From contig NZ_LGTC01000001.1 in assembly GCF_001262605.1 (NCBI RefSeq), positions 5,840,001 through 5,904,000 on the forward strand: 64,000 nt of DNA, given 5' to 3'. The translations under genes were made by a program, and so were the position numbers. The notes under the pieces are model-generated. The model was given only the letters and a program-made list of their open reading frames with translations, searched no databases and was not told where the DNA came from. Below, in pieces: positions 54,401 through 62,592 of the stretch (the first letter of the stretch is position 1; the number at the start of each line of letters is the position of its first letter). This stretch comes from Pseudobacteroides cellulosolvens ATCC 35603 = DSM 2933. Lineage in GTDB: Bacteria; Bacillota; Clostridia; Acetivibrionales; DSM-2933.

Positions 54401-56680
54401 CTTAGCTTGCTTTCCAGCTTTAAAATTCAATTCCATAAGATTAAAGCGTTCATTTTTTTCTATAAGCAGATCTTTTGCAATATTTAAATGGTTTATTACT
54501 TCAAAGATACTGCTGTCAATGCTATTTTCAACGGTATATGATTCGAATAAAGTTTTTCCTATTTCTTGGTGTATTGCCAGTTTTTCTTCATCAGAAAACA
54601 GTGAATAAGCAGCTTGCTGAATTTTGTCATGGCTAAAATGGAATCTTATATCCATACTGGATTTAATCAATTCCTCTTTTGGCATGTATAGCAGCCTATA
54701 ATCATTATTCAAAGGAATAATAAGGTCTTTATCAATTATTGTCCATAATGCATCAGAAATATTTTCAAATTCATTGCATATAAGATAAAGGGTCCTTAAA
54801 TCAAAAGAATTACCAATACATGATGCTTTCTTAAGAATTTTCAATGAATCCGCAGGAAGCATATTTAGTGATTGTATTAAGAACTCTACAACATTATCAC
54901 TTATATGAACCTCATCTAATTCTTCCAGACTCCAATTCCACGTATGCTTATCATAATCAAACTTAAATGCACCTTTTTGATGCAGGGAGTATAAAAATTG
55001 TCTGGCAAAAAATGCATTCCCTTTAGTTTTCCTGTAAATATAGTTTGTAAGCATATATGTATCTGAATAATGGCGTTTTAATGTGTCTGCAACCATTTGG
55101 TTTACCACATGCTCCGGAAGCGGTTCTAAAAGTATTTTATTAAGAAACCCATCACTACCAAAAGTTCCTTTCAATTCATCCACCATTTGCAACAGAGGGT
55201 GTTCTTCATTAATTTCATTATCCCTATAAGACCCGATAATTAATAAATTACCGGCTTCAATTGTAGTGATAATATACTTTAAAAAATCTGTTGTTGAAAA
55301 ATCACACCATTGTAGATCATCTAAAAATATTACAAGAGGATGTTCTTTTCTGGCAAAGACTCTTATGAAGTCACGAAATACCATGAGAAATCTGTTTTTT
55401 TCCTCAGACGGGCTGAGTTTAGGCACTTCAGGATGTTGTCCAATAATCTGCCCTAGTTCTGGAATAAGATCTATTAAAATTTTAGCATTAGGGCCTAAAG
55501 CTTCAATTAAGATATCTTTCCATTTTTCTATATTTGTATATTCAGTAATTATACCCCTCATTAATTCTCTAAATGCAAGGATTATTGCACTATATGGATT
55601 ACTTTTTTGCATTTTATTAAATTTGCCTGATATAAAGTAATTGCTTTTATTTAGAGACATTCTATAGAACTCTTTTATAATGGTGGTTTTTCCAATACCT
55701 GAATAACCGGCTACCAATAGCAACCTTAGTTCACTGGACTTTAGTGACTCAAAAGCCTTAGCCAAATTTTCAATTTCTTTTTCTCTACCATACAACTTTT
55801 CAGGTAACTGAAACTTATCTGAAAAATCTTTCTGTGCTGTTTCAAAATTAATTAATTTTTGTCTTGATTCCAGATTTTCAAGACAAAAATTCAAATCATA
55901 TTTAAGGCCTTGTATACTCTGGTATCTGTCTTCGGCGTTTTTAGCCATTAATTTCATAATAATGTCCGATATAGCGGTTGGAATTTCATTATTAACTACC
56001 TTTGGCTCTTTTGGAATCTTAGCTATATGACTATAGGCAATTTCCAGGCCATCCCCCAAAAATGGCAATTGACCGGTAAAAATTTCATAAAGCGTAACAC
56101 CAAGAGAATAGTAGTCAGATCTATAATCTATTGCCCTATTTACTTTTCCTGTTTGCTCTGGAGAAATATAAGGAAGCGTTCCTTCCAGTACAAACAGATT
56201 TTGGGGTTTTTCTGATTTAAGATCTGTTGATATTCCAAAATCTATAATTTTTATTTGTTTGGTATTTATATTCAAAAGAATGTTGAAAGGATTAATGTCC
56301 TTATGTATTACTTTTTGTTTATGAATCTGCATAATAGCATCGGCAATATCAATGGAGATTAACAATTTTTCTTCCAATGTAAATTTAGTTGTTTTCAAAA
56401 TTTCAGCCAATGATTTACCATCGAAATCTTCCATAACTATGGCCAAGCTATTATCAAAGTTATCAAGGCTATACATATTAATTACTTTATCGCCTGTTAA
56501 TCTTCTAGTTAGCTCATATTCCCTGCGAAAGTTTTCCAACCTATCCGCTGCAGGATATTCGTTGTTTAAAACCTTAATGATAACTTTTCTATTATCGGAA
56601 ATATGCTTAGCTCTTAAGACTGTTGTTTCAGGACTTTTAAAGATCTGCTCACTGATTTCATAGCCGGATAAATTGATCAT
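51488..56680 (-). CDS. Protein kinase / AAA ATPase / GAF / GGDEF sensor protein
   Basis: This 1730-residue cytoplasmic protein starts at an ATG nine bases after GGAGG. Order: Ser/Thr kinase domain (1-265; Lys36 in VIIKVL, catalytic loop HKDINPFN at 126-133, DFG at 147-149); STAND-like predicted ATPase (about 290-700; Walker A VAGYSGIGKTTI near 325-335, Walker B VIFLDDLQW); a long helical TPR-like middle (about 700-1310); GAF (about 1320-1485); a short coiled coil; and a GGDEF diguanylate cyclase (about 1510-1695; WGGEEF intact near 1605). RDDD five residues before GGEEF is an intact RxxD inhibitory site. So it should make c-di-GMP under ligand, ATPase or kinase control. The usual Lys of HRDLKP is replaced by Asn, which may affect kinase activity. 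It stands alone. Confidence 0.92.
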   Translation of the reverse strand: MINLSGYEISEQIFKSPETTVLRAKHISDNRKVIIKVLNNEYPAADRLENFRREYELTRRLTGDKVINMYSLDNFDNSLAIVMEDFDGKSLAEILKTTKFTLEEKLLISIDIADAIMQIHKQKVIHKDINPFNILLNINTKQIKIIDFGISTDLKSEKPQNLFVLEGTLPYISPEQTGKVNRAIDYRSDYYSLGVTLYEIFTGQLPFLGDGLEIAYSHIAKIPKEPKVVNNEIPTAISDIIMKLMAKNAEDRYQSIQGLKYDLNFCLENLESRQKLINFETAQKDFSDKFQLPEKLYGREKEIENLAKAFESLKSSELRLLLVAGYSGIGKTTIIKEFYRMSLNKSNYFISGKFNKMQKSNPYSAIILAFRELMRGIITEYTNIEKWKDILIEALGPNAKILIDLIPELGQIIGQHPEVPKLSPSEEKNRFLMVFRDFIRVFARKEHPLVIFLDDLQWCDFSTTDFLKYIITTIEAGNLLIIGSYRDNEINEEHPLLQMVDELKGTFGSDGFLNKILLEPLPEHVVNQMVADTLKRHYSDTYMLTNYIYRKTKGNAFFARQFLYSLHQKGAFKFDYDKHTWNWSLEELDEVHISDNVVEFLIQSLNMLPADSLKILKKASCIGNSFDLRTLYLICNEFENISDALWTIIDKDLIIPLNNDYRLLYMPKEELIKSSMDIRFHFSHDKIQQAAYSLFSDEEKLAIHQEIGKTLFESYTVENSIDSSIFEVINHLNIAKDLLIEKNERFNLMELNFKAGKQAKGNSAYDIAINHFNVGKSLLTKAEWKECPEKLFEFSYELTESNYLAGKIENSLDCCSRLLKSASNNIQKARAISLKAKILDNKGEKKALVIDEVRKGLKLLGVHLPEDAEQIDRRLSQGITKMQAYLDKCSIESFVNLPKMTDESRKMVMQLFFQVQPATFQYYPPLNFLIQIIMFDMALSYGTTQVSCKNIAECGIIYGPLLNNYDMAYRFGQTSFVLLEKLDAKLYKAGCYFIFATFISHWKAHYSESLNYFDMCLKNALETGDIEHAVYSCTHKLKHILYSGINLNDCRIEGENVLKFFKDVNISFLEPSIRIFLNFIKQLQSTYNYEVENSLLQEALLSQNIWLLCVFGQCNLISNYVLENFEAADRWNTFTQPYLNGGTGHFSMPDHIMFQSLVLIKKYEKSAENERQILVDSIVKNVEILKVWSDNCPSNFAHKYYLVCAELARVQNKSLESIVVLYNKALNSIAPGDFINMKALINELLGEFWINRDDKFIGKAYIKEAYYFYTKWGAFSKIRILEKKYAHFFTDFSKLNFKFASPNKKHINTKFTEALSLDLGSILKATQAISSEIKIDKLLKVLMNTIIENAGAQSGCLILKRETKNDLYVEALKSRDDEEIQVMQSIPFNDSKDFCPEIVQYVVRTRENIVIDNASKNPNFQNIKYVLDNKTKSVMCMPIIYQNDLKGIIYLENNLLENVFTIERLETLKIISSQITISIENAQLYENLEEKVRQRTEQLELANNELKELALHDPLTRLHNRRYVYEYITGLSESFVKSKAAVYYNRQKRDLSIGNNVIGIYLIDIDFFKNVNDTYGHATGDEVLIKITKVLKSLIRDDDYIVRWGGEEFLIILNKTKVEYLTVFSKKVLTLVSETPLELPEGKKIYITCSIGCTYLPFEPEISDLFTLEQTINISDFAMYKAKEKGRNRAVHVNLQNLNNLSREEIKTYLANLKRNSDVDDKFITIEEIE

Positions 56681-56822
56681 AATATATTGCCTCCGCTTTA
56701 GATCAAATAAATATGTAAAAGTGATTTTTATATAGGATAAATTTCGGCTAATTATTCAACTTTGATAATAGTCAAAATGCTTAAAGATGATTGAAAATGA
56801 GTATAAAGATTAAATATAAAAA

Positions 56823-57797
56823 TCAATTTGAAATTACATATTTTTTTATAGCATTTACCCATTTATGATATGAGCTTAATTTAATGTGTATGCCGTCTGA
56901 AGTATGAGTAGTATCTAACATGCCATCCTTGTCTTTATACAGGCTGCCTATATCTACAAACTTAATATTTAATTCTTTTGCTAATGATTGCAGACCTTTG
57001 TTGAGAGACGAAATTTTGGTATTTGCAGTATTAGGATCAAAGTTATGTACTTTAATACCAAAAGGAGGGAGTGACTGAATAATTATTTGAGTTTTAGGGG
57101 AAGCTATCTTGACGATATTTATTATATGTCTGTAGTTTGCCAGAGTTATATCTTCAGAAAAACCTCTCCATACGTCATTAGTTCCTAGCATTATAAATAG
57201 TGCTTTAGGCTTCACCATAATAACCTTATCAAGGCGGCCAAGTGCCCCAAAAGTCGTATCACCGCTTTTACCCTTATTGATAACTTCCGGGAAATACTTG
57301 TTTAGGTCGAAATTTTCTGTTAGGGAATCTCCAAAGAAAACTATTGGGTTTTTTCCTCCTATTGTCAGCAAAATGCTTTTAGAATGTGCATCCCAAGCAA
57401 CGTCAGCACCCAATTTCTCAGCTAAATATCTTACTGGAACCATTATTGAACCTTTTGACTTTATGATTGAAACGGGCAGCATTTCAATTTTGCCTGATAC
57501 CCCAACTTCTTTACTGCCTGAAGTAAATTCAAGAACGGTACTCCCTTTTGCAATACTAATATTGTTCTGGTTTTTGGATTTAATTACAGCACCTAGAGGT
57601 TTTGCTACATCCTCTATAGGTGCAAGAATATTATCCCCCTCAAATATTAAAGGGGCTGAAATAGATAAATTTTCTCCATTTATAGAAATTTTGGTTTGTT
57701 TTTGAGAAGGATTTTCTTTTTTATAGTTATTAAATAACGTTATAGTCAATGTGGCAGTTAGCAATATAATAATTAATGGGTATATGTATTTTGACAT
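56823..57797 (-). CDS. Copper-amine-oxidase-like N-domain fused to an SGNH/GDSL hydrolase
   Basis: This 324-residue protein has a membrane anchor or signal (about 4-22), a copper-amine-oxidase-type N-domain (about 35-148, with SIMVPVRYLAEKLGADVAWD), and an SGNH esterase domain from about 151: FFGDSLTENF (Ser158), KGKSGDTTFG, LGTNDVW (Asn207) and SDGIHI (Asp301, His304). All four SGNH blocks are intact, so it is probably an active extracellular esterase or acetylesterase acting on wall or plant polymers. It is transcribed divergently from the LtaS-type gene. Confidence 0.9.
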   Translation of the reverse strand: MSKYIYPLIIILLTATLTITLFNNYKKENPSQKQTKISINGENLSISAPLIFEGDNILAPIEDVAKPLGAVIKSKNQNNISIAKGSTVLEFTSGSKEVGVSGKIEMLPVSIIKSKGSIMVPVRYLAEKLGADVAWDAHSKSILLTIGGKNPIVFFGDSLTENFDLNKYFPEVINKGKSGDTTFGALGRLDKVIMVKPKALFIMLGTNDVWRGFSEDITLANYRHIINIVKIASPKTQIIIQSLPPFGIKVHNFDPNTANTKISSLNKGLQSLAKELNIKFVDIGSLYKDKDGMLDTTHTSDGIHIKLSSYHKWVNAIKKYVISN

Positions 57798-57967
57798 AAA
57801 TATAAATCCCTCGCTTTACCCGCATTATTTCCATTATACAAGAAATAATGCAATTGACCATACTGTTGAAGATGATAAATAATACTTTTTATATAGTTGA
57901 ATTTTATTTTATATATAAAGATAAGTCAATACTTAATGTTGCTGTATTGGGAAATGACAGTAATTAA

Positions 57968-58066
57968 TTGTATTACAAAGATTTTTGATCTATAATAATA
58001 TTAGTGACATAGGGGTAATCTAGATAAAAAGTGTTGATAATCTTACATTTATCACTTTTAATCTAG
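57968..58066 (+). promoter_or_regulatory. Promoter and leader hairpin before the LtaS-type gene
   Basis: TTGTAT (57968-57973), a 17-nt spacer and TATAAT (57991-57996) form a good promoter. The transcript would then contain a hairpin at 58020-58066 whose 14-nt arms, CTAGATAAAAAGTG and CACTTTTAATCTAG, match at 13 of 14. It is followed by repeat E copy 2, giving a structured leader of about 200 nt. The rest of the gap 57798-57967 shows no other feature. Confidence 0.6.
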
Positions 58067-58077
58067 GTATATAAAGC

Positions 58078-58184
58078 CTTGGGAATGTTGAAAATATAAC
58101 TTCCGATAAAACCTTTACTTTCGTGTCCACTGACTTCGTGAACACCCGCCCAAAATTGGAATTAATATTTCACTCATTCCTAAG
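58078..58184 (-). repeat. E repeat, copy 2
   Basis: This element of 107 bp is in the opposite orientation to copy 1. Terminal arms, CTTGGGAATG...AAATATAACTTCC and GGAATTAATATTTCACTCATTCCTAAG-type, are imperfect inverted repeats; the middle has TTCGTGTCCAC and TTCGTGAACAC. It ends 20 nt before the LtaS-type start codon. Confidence 0.78.
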
Positions 58185-58204
58185 TGAGTAGAGGAATCAA
58201 ACTG

Positions 58205-60061
58205 ATGAAAAAATTTTGTATTAATATAAAAAATCCTTTGGTAAGTATTCTTATATTGGTAGTACTGTCTATAATGTTGTCCTGTATGGGGTTTCTTATA
58301 TCATCGGTATTTTCAATTGAAGTTCTGGTAAGATTTATAAAATCACCTATGATTTTTTTAATGAACACTTTACCTTTGGTAATTTTGATGATGTTTATTT
58401 ATTTTCTCACGTCAAGATTATGGGCTTCATATTTTATATCAGGCATATTTTTTCTAATAATTCAATATGTGAATCGTTTTAAAATACAACTTAGACATGA
58501 ACCGTTTGTTCCAGCAGATATACTGCTTGGCAATGAATCCACTAATGTTCTTAAGCTGTCCGAATTACAATTGAATGAAGGGTTTTATATTCCCATAACA
58601 GCGTTTTTGGTTGTTTCCCTATGCCTGTTTTTATTTATAAAATCAAAAAAATTAAATTGGACTATAAAAATAATCGGTGCAATACTCTCAGTTATAATTT
58701 CTATAGTGATGTACAGCACCTTATATGGTAATGTAAAATTATACAGCAGCTTTAAAGTGTATGGATCAGAGTTTTCACAGGTTGATGTAGTAAAATCAAA
58801 AGGATTCATATATTCATTTCTTGTTAAGGCACATGTTTTCGATATGTCCAAGCCTGAAGGATATTCTGTTAAGTATGCAGAGGAAATTCTTAAAAAGTAT
58901 AAAAACACTAAGGCTTCTGTTAACAAACGTCCTCATGTTTTTGCAATAATGAGTGAGGCATTTTGGAATATTGATAAGGTACCCGGAATTAAATTTACCC
59001 AAGACAATAATCCTTTGACTAATTTCAATTCCATAGTCAGGGAGGCTTATTCGGGCAACATTATAACCACTGTTTTTGGGGGCGGTACTGCGGATACTGA
59101 ATTTTCATTCCTCACAGGACACTCATTAGGCATTGCAAATGATATAACAAATCCGTATATATTGTATATACGCAAAAATATAATGGCATTACCCTGGATA
59201 ATGAAAAATGAAAATTACACTACAACGGCATTTCATCCTGGACATTCATGGTTTTATAATAGATTTAATGTCTATGATTATTTAGGGTTTAAGAGAAGAT
59301 TTTTTATTGATGATATGACTGGAATTGATGCTAATAAAGGTGAATATGTTTCCGATATGAAAGCGGTTAATTTTATGCTCGATGATTTCAACAAGTATTT
59401 AAGCCAAAAGCCTGAATCACCGTATTTTAATTTTACAGTAACAATTCAGAATCATGGTCCATATGCAAAGACCAATGCCGGTTATTCCCAGGTACTAAGC
59501 AAAAAATCAAATGTTCAGGAAGATTATTATTACATGATAAATAACTATATTAATGGCCTTAAACAGTGTGATGAGGCGTTAGGGCTTTTAGTCGGGGAAT
59601 TTAAGGATATGGATGAACCGGTTGTTTTATTGTACTTTTCTGATCACCTTCCTTTTTTAGGAGAAAATTTTGCAGGATATAATGCAATGAATTATGAGGT
59701 GGGTACTTCTGGTAGTATGGAATCGTATCTAAATACTTATAAAGTGCCATATTTTATATGGAGCAATGATGCGGCAAAAGAACTGCTTAAAGAACAAGGA
59801 AACCCAGCACCTGTTGGGAAAGCACCTACTATTAGTTCAAATTATCTGTCAATAGAGCTGATGGACTATATTGGAATCAAAGGTTCTGAATATGCTAATT
59901 ATCTGAGGGATATTAAGGGTAAGCTGCCTGTCATAACTAAAAGAGTTTATCAAAGGGCTAATGGTGAGGCTACAGAAAAAGCTACAGCTGAGGAGAATAA
60001 AATCATATCAGATTATCGTATTTTGCAGCATTTTATGATGTTTGAGAAGAAAATAGATTGA
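58205..60061 (+). CDS. LtaS-type phosphoglycerol transferase (sulfatase family)
   Basis: The start is the ATG at 58205 (MKKFCINIKNPLVS) after AGAGGAA. The 618 residues have about five N-terminal membrane segments (to about 180) and an extracellular sulfatase-like domain: FAIMSEAFWNIDK, then FGGGTADTEFSFLTG with the nucleophile Thr, FHPGHSWFYNR, TIQNHGPY and LLYFSDHLPFLG. This is the architecture of lipoteichoic acid synthase and relatives, which transfer glycerol phosphate from phosphatidylglycerol. Which polymer it serves cannot be told. The gene stands alone, before a convergent terminator. Confidence 0.92.
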   Translation: MKKFCINIKNPLVSILILVVLSIMLSCMGFLISSVFSIEVLVRFIKSPMIFLMNTLPLVILMMFIYFLTSRLWASYFISGIFFLIIQYVNRFKIQLRHEPFVPADILLGNESTNVLKLSELQLNEGFYIPITAFLVVSLCLFLFIKSKKLNWTIKIIGAILSVIISIVMYSTLYGNVKLYSSFKVYGSEFSQVDVVKSKGFIYSFLVKAHVFDMSKPEGYSVKYAEEILKKYKNTKASVNKRPHVFAIMSEAFWNIDKVPGIKFTQDNNPLTNFNSIVREAYSGNIITTVFGGGTADTEFSFLTGHSLGIANDITNPYILYIRKNIMALPWIMKNENYTTTAFHPGHSWFYNRFNVYDYLGFKRRFFIDDMTGIDANKGEYVSDMKAVNFMLDDFNKYLSQKPESPYFNFTVTIQNHGPYAKTNAGYSQVLSKKSNVQEDYYYMINNYINGLKQCDEALGLLVGEFKDMDEPVVLLYFSDHLPFLGENFAGYNAMNYEVGTSGSMESYLNTYKVPYFIWSNDAAKELLKEQGNPAPVGKAPTISSNYLSIELMDYIGIKGSEYANYLRDIKGKLPVITKRVYQRANGEATEKATAEENKIISDYRILQHFMMFEKKID

Positions 60062-60126
60062 GTTTGATAGGATATTAGAATTATATACAACCAGTCTCAC
60101 ATATGATAATCTTAAGCAGAAACTAT

Positions 60127-60163
60127 AAAACCTTGGAGCCTTGCAATATGTCTCCAAGGTTTT
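60127..60163. terminator. Terminator between the LtaS-type gene and the complex-I-like operon
   Basis: AAAACCTTGGAG (60127-60138) and CTCCAAGGTTTT (60152-60163) form a 12-bp stem, with T-rich sequence after it on the plus strand and A/T on the other side. Confidence 0.8.
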
Positions 60164-60185
60164 AATCTATCTGTTCTAGTGGAAA

Positions 60186-60983
60186 CTACAGGCGATCCAT
60201 GGCCTTTAATATTCCATACAAAATGGCATGAGGCCTTGGTGGACAACCGGGTATATAAATATCTACAGGCAATATACAGTCTATGCCGTTTCTAGTTGCA
60301 TACATGTCCTTAAATATACCTCCGCTGCAAGCACAAGCACCAACAGCCACAACAAGCTTTGGATCTGGTGCAGCATTATATGTCTTTATTAGGGCAAGCT
60401 CCATATTACGTGTTGCAGTACCTGTTACAAGGAGCATATCTGCATGGCGTGGAGATGCTACAAAGTGTACGCCAAAACGCTCTATGTCATTAAACGGGTT
60501 ATTAAGTGCATTGATTTCATAATCACAGCCATTGCAGGAACCGGCATCAACCTCCCTTATCTGAAGGCTTCTTCCAAATATCTTTCTGGCCTTATCATCA
60601 ACCTTTTTTCCAAGTACCTCAAAAGATTCATCCGGAATACTACGGGCTTCAATAACCAAAGGGCTCTTTCTGATCTCCTGTCTTGATTTAGCAGCCAACT
60701 CAAATTCCTTTGACATTGTTATTGCCTTCTTTTGACATACATCTTCACAATTGGAGCAGAATATACATTCATCATAATTTATGCCGATACTTTTAGATTC
60801 ATTATCAATTACTATGGCGGAAGAAGGGCATGACTTTACACATTCTCCGCACATGGAGCACTTTTCCCAATCAATTACCGGTTTACCTGTGATAAATTGG
60901 GAATCTAAAGGTTTATAAGGGTAATCCAATGTAAGTCTGGGATATTGGATTGTCTTTTTTATTATATTAAACATATCTGCCAC
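60186..60983 (-). CDS. Ferredoxin-NuoB fusion subunit of a complex-I-related membrane complex
   Basis: This 265-residue protein joins a two-cluster ferredoxin (C42-x2-C-x2-C-x3-C in KCSMCGECVKSCP; C73-x2-C-x2-C-x3-C in CIFCSNCEDVC) to a NuoB/hydrogenase-small-subunit domain with the proximal [4Fe-4S] ligands (GSCNGCDYEI, GACACSGG, GCPPRP). In complex I and group 4 hydrogenases these are separate HycF/NuoI and HycG/NuoB proteins, so this is a natural fusion. It should pass electrons toward the large subunit coded just upstream (24 nt gap). Peripheral, on the cytoplasmic side of the membrane. Confidence 0.9.
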   Translation of the reverse strand: MADMFNIIKKTIQYPRLTLDYPYKPLDSQFITGKPVIDWEKCSMCGECVKSCPSSAIVIDNESKSIGINYDECIFCSNCEDVCQKKAITMSKEFELAAKSRQEIRKSPLVIEARSIPDESFEVLGKKVDDKARKIFGRSLQIREVDAGSCNGCDYEINALNNPFNDIERFGVHFVASPRHADMLLVTGTATRNMELALIKTYNAAPDPKLVVAVGACACSGGIFKDMYATRNGIDCILPVDIYIPGCPPRPHAILYGILKAMDRL

Positions 60984-61007
60984 CTCATGAAAATTATATT
61001 ATAAATA

Positions 61008-62591
61008 TCAAAGGTCATTACCTGCATAAGACAGGTTAAAGCTCTTATTAATCAAAGGAAAATCAGGCACTATATTTCCCTGTACTGCAAGGCATACAGC
61101 AGGCCAGTTGCAGAAGGAAGGAGTGCGTATCTTGTATCTGAAAATTGTATTGTTTTCACCGGACATGATCCAATGTACATTTTCTCCCCTTGGGGACTCT
61201 GTGCAGCCAATTGCCGCCTTGTAAGGTTCAACTTTTCCTATAGGCTCATATATCTTACCAGCCGTCATTTTATTTACAACCTGCTCAATTATACATATGG
61301 ACTGGTAGCATTCTTCCAACTTAACCTTCATCCTGCAGTTAACATCCCCGTTATTATGTTCCGGTACACTAAATTCCAGTTTGCTGTAAGCACAGTATGG
61401 GTAATCCTTCCGCACATCATTCCTTACACCGGCTGCACGGCCACCTGGACCCACTGCATTCATATCAATTGCCTGTTGGAGTGACAGAACTCCTGTGTTT
61501 TCAACCCTGTCAATAAATAAGCTGTTGGAAAGTATTATTCTCTCCGTTTCTTCCAATTCCTTTTTAATTTTCTCCATATATTCCAGTATTCTTTTTTCTT
61601 TTCCTGCTGCAAAGTCTTTTCTTATTCCTCCAGGTTTGTTTACACTTCGCAAAAATCTGCTGCTACTGACCTCTTCAATTATCTGGTAGGCCCAACCGCG
61701 AAGCAGTCTAAACTGGAAGGCTGCAAAACCGTACGCAACATCCAGGCAAATTCCCGCAAGATCCCCCAAGTGACTAACTAGACGCTCAAGTTCTGCAAAA
61801 AGTACCCTTTGATAGTTTGCACGTACAGGAACCTCAACAGCGGCCAGCTTTTCAATGGCCAGACAGTATGCAAGTGAATTGGAAAATGTTTCATCCCCTG
61901 ATATTCTCTCGGAAATATAAAAGCATTTATCAATACTCTGACCTTCACAAAGCTTTTCTATGCCCTTGTGGACAAAAAACAGCTGGGCTTCCAGGTTTAT
62001 TATAGGTTCGCCTGCAACGCTGAATCTAAAGTGGCCTGGTTCTATTATTCCTGCATGAACAGGGCCAACTGGTATTTCAAAAACGCCAGTTCCTTCAACT
62101 TCTATAAATTGTTGTTCATTATTCACAAACTGCGGCTTCGTTTTAAGGTCAAATTCCTTACGTAAGGGGTGAACATCCTTGGGCCAGTTTCCATGGAAAA
62201 CGAGACTTTTAGGGCTTGGATGACCAATGGGTTTTAAACCGTACAAATCCTGAATTTCTCTCTCATAAAGGTGTGCTCCATGAATGCTGCTAGATATTGA
62301 ATTGAACACAGGATTGCATTCGTCTATTAGCGTTTTAAGTATAATATGACAGCTGTTTTCTCTGAGTGCAAACACATAATAAATAACGAATTTTCCTTCC
62401 ATAGCCCTTTCGTCATTTGCAAAGAGAGAAACCAGTATACCACCCAACTCATCCCTTACATGGGTGGAAATATCCAGGATTTTAGAGTTGTTTACAGTTA
62501 TATATATTTCAGTTTGATTTTGTATGGTATGGGTTATGACATCTTCGGCAAATATCCTTTTAAGGTCATCAAAGTATTTCAAAAGCTTCAT
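61008..62591 (-). CDS. NuoCD-type large subunit without Ni-ligand cysteines (Ehr-like)
   Basis: This 527-residue protein joins a NuoC-like N-domain (about 1-165, HLYEREIQDLYGLKPIGHP) to a NuoD/hydrogenase-large-subunit domain (EPGHFRFSVAGEPIINLEAQ, VHKGIEKLCEG). In group 4 [NiFe] hydrogenases two CxxC motifs hold the Ni-Fe site. Here the first reads ERISGDETF (228-236) where RICGIC is expected, and the C-terminal one reads SFNLSYAGNDL where SFDPCxSC is expected. So it cannot hold a normal Ni-Fe centre and belongs with energy-converting-hydrogenase-related (Ehr) proteins. Its electron acceptor is unknown. The ATG follows GGAGGAAACTG, which overlaps the end of the antiporter-like gene. Confidence 0.85.
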   Translation of the reverse strand: MKLLKYFDDLKRIFAEDVITHTIQNQTEIYITVNNSKILDISTHVRDELGGILVSLFANDERAMEGKFVIYYVFALRENSCHIILKTLIDECNPVFNSISSSIHGAHLYEREIQDLYGLKPIGHPSPKSLVFHGNWPKDVHPLRKEFDLKTKPQFVNNEQQFIEVEGTGVFEIPVGPVHAGIIEPGHFRFSVAGEPIINLEAQLFFVHKGIEKLCEGQSIDKCFYISERISGDETFSNSLAYCLAIEKLAAVEVPVRANYQRVLFAELERLVSHLGDLAGICLDVAYGFAAFQFRLLRGWAYQIIEEVSSSRFLRSVNKPGGIRKDFAAGKEKRILEYMEKIKKELEETERIILSNSLFIDRVENTGVLSLQQAIDMNAVGPGGRAAGVRNDVRKDYPYCAYSKLEFSVPEHNNGDVNCRMKVKLEECYQSICIIEQVVNKMTAGKIYEPIGKVEPYKAAIGCTESPRGENVHWIMSGENNTIFRYKIRTPSFCNWPAVCLAVQGNIVPDFPLINKSFNLSYAGNDL

Positions 62592-62592
62592 A

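Noticed and set aside
55266..55640. 124-codon plus-strand frame
   Set aside because: Antisense to the ATPase domain of the large kinase protein; no ribosome site or recognisable domain.
61008..62591. Functional [NiFe] hydrogenase large subunit
   Set aside because: Neither of the two CxxC nickel-ligand motifs is present.
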